From Flavobacteriales bacterium (GTDB taxonomy: Bacteria > Bacteroidota > Bacteroidia > Flavobacteriales_E > Vicingaceae): a stretch of DNA of 6,877 nucleotides. How positions within the stretch are numbered: position 1 is the first letter of the stretch; every line of letters begins with the position of its first letter. The stretch spans positions 64,350 through 71,226 of the forward strand of contig NVVI01000005.1 of assembly GCA_002402165.1 (NCBI GenBank). The letters run 5' to 3'. The translations under genes and the position numbers were made by a program. The notes under the pieces were generated by a model, which was not told where the DNA came from, searched no databases, and saw nothing but the letters and a program-made list of their open reading frames with translations. Positions 1 through 6,512 of the stretch are shown one piece after another.

Positions 1-2030
1 ATCATTTCCTCCGTTAAGGCATAACCAATTCCTGTTGCCAAGCCACCTTCCATCTGACCTTGCAAACCCATTGGATTAAGAACACGACCAACATCTTGAG
101 AAACGTGAACATTTAATACTTCTACTTTCCCTGTTACGGTATCCACTTCCACTTCTATTGCTTGTGATGCAAAAGCATAATTTCCAGAAACATCTCCTTT
201 AAATCCTTTGTCCTGAAATTTACTTGGTGGCTCATAAAAATAATTAACTGTACATAATTCGTGAGGTGTTCCAAAGTGCATTTCACGAGCTACTTTATCC
301 ACTTTTATTTCAAACTCATTGAAAACCATTTTACCATCTTCATACTCCCAATCATCGGTAACCACATCTAATAACTCCGTTGCTTTTTTGTTGAGTTTTG
401 CTTTCATTAGCTTAATTGCTCCCAGCAAGGAATTACCAGCCACAAAACTTGTTCGAGAAGCGTGCACACCTACATCCCAAGGTTTTACATCAGTATCGGT
501 ATTGATGACTTTTATCTTTTCTTCTGCTATGCCTAGTTCTTCCATCGCAATCATTGCCAATACTGTTTCAGAACCTTGTCCGATTTCGTTAGACCCTGTT
601 ATGATGGTTAGGTAACCATAATCATCTAATTTCAACGTTGTTCCACAACCATCGGAGCGATAAATTTTTGCTCCACCACCAACGTGCAACATCGAACCTA
701 ATCCAATACCTCTTTTATATCGCTTGTTTGTATTGTCTAAATTTTGAGAGAAACTACTTTCTTTAATTACCTTTTCTAAAGCTGGAATTGCTCCACAGGT
801 TTTAAAATGTAAACCTTGTCCCGTAATTTCTCCTTTATAATTGGCATTTATTAATCGTATTTCTGCTTGATCCATCCCCAATTCCTCAGCCATCAAATCA
901 ATATTTGTTTCGATAGAAAAAGTGGCTTGTGGATTTCCATAACCTCTAAAAGAACCAGCAAATGGATTATTGGTATAAACCGCATGAGAATCAAATTTAC
1001 AAGCAGGAACTTGGTATAATGAAGAGTAGGCTTGCATCATTACAAAAGGAGTTGTTGCTCCCCAAGAAGTGTATGCTCCGTTATCTTTAATGATTTCAAC
1101 CTCTCTAAAAGTGAATTTCCCGTTTTCATCACAACCGCTTGTCAGTTCAATTATCATTGGCTGGCGAGTTGGAGATAAAATGAATTCTTCTTCTCTTGAG
1201 AATAAAATCTGAACAGGTTTACCACTTTTCTTTACCAACAAAACACAAATGGGTTCAAAAGGATGCATATCTAACTTACTTCCAAATCCACCACCAATAA
1301 TTGGCTGAATAATTCTGATTTTAGAAGGCTCCATTTTCAATGCATGAGCAATGTCTCTTTGATATAAAAACGGAACTTGTGTTGATGACCAAAGTGTTAA
1401 TCGACCATCAAAAGGACTAAACTCTGCAGTAATGTTACTTGTTGCCATACAAGCATGTGTAACACGACCAAGCTCATAGGTTTTCTTTACGATAACTTTA
1501 CTTTTTGCTTTTTGTTCTTCTAAATCACCGTGCTCATAATGGAAAGATTCAGCCATATTTTTGTTGCCAAACTGCTCTTCTCCTTTTCCAAATTCATTGA
1601 TTCTTGGGGCAGCCTCTTTTAAAGCTTCAAAAGGATCGTAAATGCCTTCTTTCACTTTATATTTTACCTCAATTAACCGAATGGCTTTATCGGCAATTTC
1701 TTTGGTTCGTGCCGCTACTGCAGCAATCTCATCACGGTTACAATTTACTGTTCCTTTTTTAAGAATAGGATGATCTCTTTTGTAACTGATATTATTTACA
1801 TCACACACATCATCATCTGCAGTAATTACACATTCTACACCTTCCAATGCTTCAGCTTTTGAAGTATCAATAGAAATAATTTCTGCACAAGGGTGTGCAG
1901 TTCTTAATATTGAACCGTGTAACATATTCGGTAATTCGATATCATGACCGTAAACAGATTTCCCAGAAACACGTTCTTTTGCATCTAGCTTTTTGTGTGA
2001 TTTTCCGATATGTTTTAATTCTTTTTCCAT
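1..2030 (-). CDS. Xanthine dehydrogenase-family molybdenum hydroxylase, large (molybdopterin-binding) subunit, 3' end cut by window edge
   Basis: This is the catalytic Mo-cofactor subunit of a molybdenum hydroxylase of the xanthine dehydrogenase/CO dehydrogenase/4-hydroxybenzoyl-CoA reductase family. The frame is open from the ATG at 2030 to the left edge with no stop, giving 676 residues; the family usually has about 750-780, so roughly the last 100 are missing, including the expected catalytic Glu near the C-terminus. Visible marks are the N-terminal a/b hammerhead domain (residues about 1-125, with VSGKSVYGHDIELP and MLHGSILRTAHP), STQ with Gln218, the cofactor loop GGGFGSK (246-252), FRGYGNPQ (361-368), EIGQGSE (482-488) and DVGRVLNP (from 646). 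The gene starts 12 bases after the small-subunit stop. Leu253 and Val330 or a neighbour stand where xanthine dehydrogenase has its purine-binding Glu and Arg, so xanthine is an unlikely substrate. Alternatives are a 4-hydroxybenzoyl-CoA reductase-like, aldehyde or N-heterocycle enzyme. Family assignment is firm; substrate is unknown. Confidence 0.93.
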   Translation of the reverse strand, partial: MEKELKHIGKSHKKLDAKERVSGKSVYGHDIELPNMLHGSILRTAHPCAEIISIDTSKAEALEGVECVITADDDVCDVNNISYKRDHPILKKGTVNCNRDEIAAVAARTKEIADKAIRLIEVKYKVKEGIYDPFEALKEAAPRINEFGKGEEQFGNKNMAESFHYEHGDLEEQKAKSKVIVKKTYELGRVTHACMATSNITAEFSPFDGRLTLWSSTQVPFLYQRDIAHALKMEPSKIRIIQPIIGGGFGSKLDMHPFEPICVLLVKKSGKPVQILFSREEEFILSPTRQPMIIELTSGCDENGKFTFREVEIIKDNGAYTSWGATTPFVMMQAYSSLYQVPACKFDSHAVYTNNPFAGSFRGYGNPQATFSIETNIDLMAEELGMDQAEIRLINANYKGEITGQGLHFKTCGAIPALEKVIKESSFSQNLDNTNKRYKRGIGLGSMLHVGGGAKIYRSDGCGTTLKLDDYGYLTIITGSNEIGQGSETVLAMIAMEELGIAEEKIKVINTDTDVKPWDVGVHASRTSFVAGNSLLGAIKLMKAKLNKKATELLDVVTDDWEYEDGKMVFNEFEIKVDKVAREMHFGTPHELCTVNYFYEPPSKFQDKGFKGDVSGNYAFASQAIEVEVDTVTGKVEVLNVHVSQDVGRVLNPMGLQGQMEGGLATGIGYALTEEM

Positions 2031-2042
2031 CGTAATCAGCTT
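2031..2042 (-). other. 12-base spacer between hydroxylase small and large subunit genes
   Basis: This is the only stretch outside coding sequence in the window. On the coding strand it reads AAGCTGATTACG just before the large-subunit ATG. It is too short for a promoter or terminator and has no clear AGGAGG; initiation may depend on coupling or on the A-rich bases further upstream, as is common in Bacteroidota. Confidence 0.75.
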
Positions 2043-2513
2043 TTAATTTTCATAAACTGCTTCCGCAGCATCAATTATTTTAGCATAACCTGTACATCTG
2101 CAAAGGTTTCCTTCTAAACTTTTCTTTACTTCTTCACGAGTTGGTGTAATACCTTCTGCTTTGCATTTATCGCTGTATGCTTTTGTGGTCATTACCATTC
2201 CAGGTGTGCAAAAACCGCATTGAACTCCACCGTGCTCAACCATCTTTTCTTGTACATTATCCAATGGATTTTCATTATCTCCTAATCCTTCTATGGTGGT
2301 TACTTCTTTACCATTTACATTGATGGCTAAATACATACAGGAGTTAATGGCATCTCCATCAACAATAACTGAACAAGCGCCACACTCCCCTTCTAAACAT
2401 CCAGGCTTGGTACCCTTTAGTTTAAGATGATCTCTTATCAAATCAATTAACAACAAGGCTGGTTTCACCTCTTTAGTAATTGATTTTCCATTGATTTTAA
2501 ATGTTATATTCAT
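2043..2513 (-). CDS. Molybdenum hydroxylase small subunit with two [2Fe-2S] clusters
   Basis: This 156-residue protein is the electron-transfer subunit that passes electrons from the Mo site of the large subunit to an outside or FAD-bound acceptor. The N-terminal plant-type ferredoxin domain (about 1-75) has Cys39, Cys44, Cys47 and Cys59 in the C-x4-C-x2-C-x11-C pattern (GCLEGECGACSV). The C-terminal four-helix domain has Cys99, Cys102, Cys138 and Cys140 (QCGFCTPGM and LCRCTGY). All eight cluster ligands are present and the length is normal for free-standing small subunits, so it appears intact. Its ATG overlaps the upstream IorB-type stop in an ATGA, and the large subunit follows after 12 bases. 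No FAD-binding medium subunit is seen in the window; one may lie past the left edge, or the enzyme may use another acceptor. Similar small subunits occur in xanthine, CO, nicotinate, isoquinoline and 4-hydroxybenzoyl-CoA enzymes, so the sequence alone does not give the substrate. Confidence 0.96.
   Translation of the reverse strand: MNITFKINGKSITKEVKPALLLIDLIRDHLKLKGTKPGCLEGECGACSVIVDGDAINSCMYLAINVNGKEVTTIEGLGDNENPLDNVQEKMVEHGGVQCGFCTPGMVMTTKAYSDKCKAEGITPTREEVKKSLEGNLCRCTGYAKIIDAAEAVYEN
2510..2513 (-). other. ATGA stop/start overlap (IorB to molybdenum hydroxylase small subunit)
   Basis: The IorB-type TGA overlaps the small-subunit ATG by four bases, so the molybdenum hydroxylase is coupled directly to the 2-oxoacid oxidoreductase and is not a separate transcription unit. 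The preceding coding-strand bases (ACTAAAAACCATACACGG) show no Shine-Dalgarno match. Confidence 0.85.
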
Positions 2514-3112
2514 CCGTGTATGGTTTTTAGTGTTTGGTTCTTAGCTAATCCTAAATTATAAGCAGCTAAACTTTTCTCTTCAAATCCTTCTCGTGCCAAT
2601 TCAACAATGGCTTTCTCTATAAATTCATTCTGTATTGGAAATTCAGTCTCGTTAACTGTTCTTCCTAATACATAAAGGTTTCTTAAAATTGTTTTAATGT
2701 CTGCTGGTGTTTCTGTGATGTAGATTACTTTAGTAATGTTCTCTTCTAAAAAGTGAACAAATTTTTCAATGTCAGGATAAGGTGAATGACCAGAGTTAAC
2801 TGAATAAGGAAAAATTCTGCTATTGCTAATCACAACACTACTCTTCTTATTCAAATAAGACGCACAACGTTGAGCTTCTAAAGGTTCTAACCCTATCAAC
2901 AAATCAATTCCTCCTTTTTCTAAGAATCCATAGGTATTCTCTCCTAAAGTAATTCCAGCAGTTACTGAACCTCCTCTTTGTGCCAAGCCGTGAATTTCAC
3001 TTGTAGCAACTGGAATATCAGCTATCATCGCAGACTTCACTATAAGATTCGTTAAGAAAACAACTCCTTGTCCTCCAACTCCAGCTACTAATATTTTAGT
3101 TGTTTTACTCAT
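2510..3112 (-). CDS. iorB: Indolepyruvate:ferredoxin oxidoreductase beta subunit (IorB type, 2-oxoacid oxidoreductase gamma domain)
   Basis: This 200-residue protein is the second subunit of an arylpyruvate-type 2-oxoacid oxidoreductase. It carries the gamma/catalytic domain that, in this superfamily, helps bind CoA and completes the active site at the interface with the thiamine-diphosphate subunit. The marks are the Rossmann-like opening GVGGQG at residues 11-16 and the family signature SEIHGLAQRGGSV at 38-50, followed by the GLEPLEAQR segment typical of IorB. Length is normal and no cysteine cluster is present, as expected. The start ATG overlaps the stop of the large fused IorA-type gene in an ATGA, and its own stop overlaps the next start the same way, so translation is probably coupled and the two subunits made in equal amounts. 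The family is clear. The true 2-oxoacid (indolepyruvate, phenylpyruvate, phenylglyoxylate or other) cannot be told from this subunit. Confidence 0.93.
   Translation of the reverse strand: MSKTTKILVAGVGGQGVVFLTNLIVKSAMIADIPVATSEIHGLAQRGGSVTAGITLGENTYGFLEKGGIDLLIGLEPLEAQRCASYLNKKSSVVISNSRIFPYSVNSGHSPYPDIEKFVHFLEENITKVIYITETPADIKTILRNLYVLGRTVNETEFPIQNEFIEKAIVELAREGFEEKSLAAYNLGLAKNQTLKTIHG
3109..3112 (-). other. ATGA stop/start overlap (fused IorA to IorB)
   Basis: The TGA ending the fused alpha subunit lies inside the ATGA that starts the IorB-type subunit. A purine-rich GGAAAAAGT precedes the ATG, but no classical Shine-Dalgarno sequence. The four-base overlap is the usual sign of translational coupling between subunits of one complex. 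Confidence 0.85.
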
Positions 3113-6100
3113 ACTTTTTCCAATTCATCTTCCAGCTCCCAAACGATGGCATCATTCGGACAAACGTCTATACATAATCCGCACTTCGTACATTTTGGTT
3201 CATCGATCACTATTTTCCCATCCACTTTTATCATCGCAGGACAACCTAAGTTATCTATACAATGATTACACTTTTCACACGATTGAAATAGGTTGAAATT
3301 TTTAATAAAGTCTGTGATATCACCTTCCAATGCAATTGGATTTGATGTTGCTCCTTCTTTTTCTTTATCATTCAAATGCAATAAGGCATTTAAACCCTCA
3401 TAAGAATATTTGTAGCCTTCCAATTGTTGTTTAATCCCAATTACTGCTCTTTTTCCTGAACCAATTGCCCCAATTAAACTCATATGATTTTCATCGCAAA
3501 CATCTCCAGCTACAAATACATTTTTATAGTTGGTAAATCCATTAAATTTGTCTGCTATAATTTTATTCCCTTTGGCAAGTTTATCCTTTCCAATTACTTC
3601 ATATTCATCTACATTCCCTTGTTGACCAATTGCTACAACGATGTAATCGCAATCAATATCTTGAATGTGTTTTTTAGTATCGAAAGCATTGACTATTGCT
3701 TTAATATTTCCATTCTCAGAACATTCAGTCACATAACTGTTCGAAATAATTGTTACTCCTTCTTCTTTAGCGTGCTGTACTTCATCTGTAAAAGCAGGCA
3801 TCTTCTCTTCTGTTTCTACACAGCTTAAAACAACTTCATTATCGGTATGATAACGCTTTGCAGATCGAGCTACATCTATTGCACTGTTTCCACCTCCAAC
3901 TACCAAAATTTTGCTTCCTGGTTCAATGTCTAAAGTTTTAAGGTTGTATCCTTTCAGAAAATCCATTGCATCAAATTGCTTGTCAGCAGAAATAGATTTT
4001 ACTACTTCTAATTCATTTGATTTTCCTAAACCAAGCGCTATAATTACTCCATCGTATTGCTCAGAAATTTCTTCTAATTGAATGTCTTTCCCAAGAGAAG
4101 TGTTGAATTTAAACTGAACACCCATTTTCTCCAACTGTCCTACTTCGAAATCGAATCCTTGTTTATCCATTCTAAAATCAGGAATCACATATTTGATTAA
4201 CCCTCCAGCTGCTTCCTCTTTTTCGTAAACAGTAACATCATAACCATCTCTAATTAAATCGTAAGCAGCACTTAATCCAGCAGGACCTGCACCAATAATT
4301 GCAATGTGTTTGTCTTTTTTTGTTGCTGCTTCTATTTGATTTAAAGCTGAAGAAAAATCTTTAAAATTCTCATCAATTCCGGAAACAAACTTTTTCAGCT
4401 GCTTAATTGGAATGGTAGCATCTGATTCGTGATTCGAAAACAACTCACACGGTCGGTGACAAATATCTCCACAGGTTCTAGAAAACAACAATTTATCTCT
4501 AACCATATCCAACGCTGTTTTGTAATCTTTTTCTAAAATGGAATTAAAGAATCCGTGATTACAAATGTTTGCCGGACAGGATTGATCTTTAGAATCTATA
4601 CTCTCCTCTGCTCTAATTTTTGCTATTGCTCTTGTTAAGTTTGAACCTGGGGCTGCTTTTTTAGAACATGCAATTCCGTGATCTGAATGATTATGACAAG
4701 TATTACATTTTGTATGGTCGATTACAATTTTAGCATCTTGTCTGGTGAAATTTTTATAGTCTGGCAAGAAAACACAAGGAGCTTTTGAAATCAATACCGC
4801 AACACCTTCTTGATCCATTGCTTCTTCAATCTTATTATAAGTGTATTTCATATCGAAAGGCATTAGCGTTTCAACATATTTGATTCCCATTCCTTTTATT
4901 AAAGGCTCTAATTCTATTTCATTGTATTTTTCAAGATGTGTTGCACCCGGATGATCTTGATGACCTGTCATTCCAATTGTTCGATTATCATAAATAATCA
5001 CCAACATATTGGCCTTGGTGTACACGGCATTCAATAAAGAAGAAATTCCTGAATGGAAGAATGTTCCATCACCTAACATTGCAACAATTTTTGTCTTTTT
5101 ATCTTTTAATGCTTCCGATAAACCTTGAGCCATCGAAATACTCATTCCCATATGATTGATAGTATCAATCATTTTTAATGGTGGCAATGCTCCTAATCCT
5201 GAACAACCAATATCTCCACACAAAATAGTTTCGTGTGCTCTCTCACCCGAAAGGTTACTTTTTTGAGGAACAATCAGTTTAAGAGCATAATAACTTGCCC
5301 GGTGCGGACAACCTGAACATAGTGCTGGAGGTCTTGGGGGTAATTCATCAGCATACTCTGCAATTCCTCCTAAGGCGTTGACTTTAATTGTTGTTATATC
5401 CAAGAATTCAGCGATTACTGCATCAATTCCATCCAAGGTAAATTCTCCGGTGCTGCTTAATCCTGTTTCTTCTTTCCCAAGAATACTACAAGTCAGTTTA
5501 TTTTTTTGAACAATATTTCGAACTGCATTTTCAATTATTGGATCAAGTTCTTCAATCAATACTACTTTTTCAAATCCTCTTTGTAAGAATGATAATACAT
5601 CCTTTTCTGGAAATGGAAAAATCAGTCCTAAATCCAGTAACTCTAGTCTATCTGAAAGGTTGTTTCGTTGAATGATCTCCAATAAATAAGTAGTAGAAAC
5701 TCCACTACTGATAATTGCAGACTTTTTATTTTTTCCTTGGAAATGGATTTTATTGAATTCTTTGAAAAAAGGTTCAACAACCTCACTATGTAATTTATTT
5801 AATAATTTTTGATGTGCAGCTGCTGTTCGAGCTGGAATATTAATGTGCTCGGGCATTCTCTCGAAAGATGCTTCTCTTACATCAGCATTTATTTTATTGT
5901 ACTCCAACATTCCTCTGGTATGAGAAACACGTGTTGTAGTTCTGACAATAACGGGTAAACGTAGTTCAGCCGAAAGCTTAAACGCTTGCATAGTCATTTC
6001 ATAAGCATCTTTGGGGGTTGCTGGGTTAAAAACTGGCACAGAAGCCATATTTCCCCAATACCTAGAATCTTGTTCGTTTGAACTTGAATGACAACCAGGA

Positions 6101-6510
6101 TCATCGCACACAATAATTACTAAAGGAGCAACAATGGTTTGGTAAGTGATGGACATTAAAGGATCTGAAGCGACATTCATCCCAACATTTTTCATTACAC
6201 ACAAAGCACTTTTATTACCTATAGAATAGGCAATGGCTTTTTCTAAAGCAATTTTTTCGTTAATGCTGTATTCAAAGTAGGTTTTATTCTGAACAAGATT
6301 AGTGTACTCCTTTTCATTTTTAGGATCGGCTTGAAAAGTACTTACCATATTGAAAATCTCCGAAATTTCGGTAGATGGTGTTCCCGGATAAGAGAATACA
6401 CCATTAACTCCTGCTTCAATTGCTCCTCTAGCAACCGCTTCGTTACCAATAGCACTTACCTTGTGAGGTTTTTTGTAAGAAGTTAATATGTCAACTACTT
6501 TATTTTCCAT
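3109..6510 (-). CDS. iorA: Fused indolepyruvate:ferredoxin oxidoreductase alpha subunit with inserted GltD-like FAD/NAD(P) oxidoreductase and C-terminal ferredoxin
   Basis: This 1133-residue enzyme should oxidatively decarboxylate a 2-oxoacid to acyl-CoA and pass electrons to NAD(P)+ or ferredoxin. Domains in order: pyrimidine-binding half of the thiamine site (about 15-210; YPGTPSTE at 41-48, NEKIALE with Glu85, SNEQDSRYW near 144-152); transketolase-C-like domain (about 260-370); diphosphate-binding half (about 385-580) with CSGCPHR (398-404), CGDIGCSG (431-438), GDGTFFHSG (480-488), metal-ligand candidates Asp481 and Asn509, and GHQDHPG (516-522); a helical Fe-S region (about 600-700; Cys602, 605, 615, 645, 650, 680, 684, 688); FAD fold with GAGPAG (740-745) and Glu763; second Rossmann motif GGGNSAIDVARSAKR (872-886); AGD (1001-1003); and a 2[4Fe-4S] ferredoxin (Cys1078, 1081, 1084, 1090; Cys1107, 1110, 1113, 1117). 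Ordinary IorA is about 580-620 residues and goes straight from the thiamine domain to the ferredoxin; the extra ~480 residues resemble the glutamate synthase small subunit. No signal peptide or membrane segment is seen, so it is probably cytoplasmic. The domain calls are secure; the substrate and final electron acceptor are inferred. Confidence 0.95.
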   Translation of the reverse strand: MENKVVDILTSYKKPHKVSAIGNEAVARGAIEAGVNGVFSYPGTPSTEISEIFNMVSTFQADPKNEKEYTNLVQNKTYFEYSINEKIALEKAIAYSIGNKSALCVMKNVGMNVASDPLMSITYQTIVAPLVIIVCDDPGCHSSSNEQDSRYWGNMASVPVFNPATPKDAYEMTMQAFKLSAELRLPVIVRTTTRVSHTRGMLEYNKINADVREASFERMPEHINIPARTAAAHQKLLNKLHSEVVEPFFKEFNKIHFQGKNKKSAIISSGVSTTYLLEIIQRNNLSDRLELLDLGLIFPFPEKDVLSFLQRGFEKVVLIEELDPIIENAVRNIVQKNKLTCSILGKEETGLSSTGEFTLDGIDAVIAEFLDITTIKVNALGGIAEYADELPPRPPALCSGCPHRASYYALKLIVPQKSNLSGERAHETILCGDIGCSGLGALPPLKMIDTINHMGMSISMAQGLSEALKDKKTKIVAMLGDGTFFHSGISSLLNAVYTKANMLVIIYDNRTIGMTGHQDHPGATHLEKYNEIELEPLIKGMGIKYVETLMPFDMKYTYNKIEEAMDQEGVAVLISKAPCVFLPDYKNFTRQDAKIVIDHTKCNTCHNHSDHGIACSKKAAPGSNLTRAIAKIRAEESIDSKDQSCPANICNHGFFNSILEKDYKTALDMVRDKLLFSRTCGDICHRPCELFSNHESDATIPIKQLKKFVSGIDENFKDFSSALNQIEAATKKDKHIAIIGAGPAGLSAAYDLIRDGYDVTVYEKEEAAGGLIKYVIPDFRMDKQGFDFEVGQLEKMGVQFKFNTSLGKDIQLEEISEQYDGVIIALGLGKSNELEVVKSISADKQFDAMDFLKGYNLKTLDIEPGSKILVVGGGNSAIDVARSAKRYHTDNEVVLSCVETEEKMPAFTDEVQHAKEEGVTIISNSYVTECSENGNIKAIVNAFDTKKHIQDIDCDYIVVAIGQQGNVDEYEVIGKDKLAKGNKIIADKFNGFTNYKNVFVAGDVCDENHMSLIGAIGSGKRAVIGIKQQLEGYKYSYEGLNALLHLNDKEKEGATSNPIALEGDITDFIKNFNLFQSCEKCNHCIDNLGCPAMIKVDGKIVIDEPKCTKCGLCIDVCPNDAIVWELEDELEKV

Positions 6511-6512
6511 TA
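6508..6512 (-). other. TAATG stop/start overlap (CoA-transferase to fused IorA)
   Basis: The TAA of the CoA-transferase and the ATG of the fused oxidoreductase share one A. Just upstream the coding strand reads AACAGGATTA before the ATG, so a weak AGGA lies close to the start; there is no strong ribosome binding site. This supports this start choice and suggests that ribosomes re-initiate after finishing the transferase. Confidence 0.8.

Noticed and set aside
319..615. Open frame of 98 codons on the plus strand
   Set aside because: It lies antisense inside the well-conserved large molybdenum hydroxylase subunit (including the EIGQGSE motif region); the Ser-rich translation has no recognisable domain and is a shadow of the real gene.
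1..2030. Possible frameshift or pseudogene in the large hydroxylase subunit
   Set aside because: I read the frame codon by codon from 2030 to the left edge: there is no stop, and all family motifs fall in one frame. It is simply cut by the window.
2031..2042. Internal promoter or terminator between genes
   Set aside because: The only spacer is 12 bases and the other junctions overlap; there is no room for either, and no hairpin followed by a T-run was seen.
1..2513. Naming the last two genes xanthine dehydrogenase (xdh)
   Set aside because: The family is right, but the purine-binding Glu and Arg are not found at the expected places, so a specific xdh symbol is not supported.
3484..3828. Open frame of 114 codons on the plus strand, rich in Ile, Phe and Tyr, looking like a small membrane protein
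   Set aside because: It is antisense to the NAD(P)-binding part of the fused oxidoreductase. The hydrophobic look is what the antisense of an AT-rich, Lys/Asp/Glu-rich coding region gives. No start context or family match supports it.
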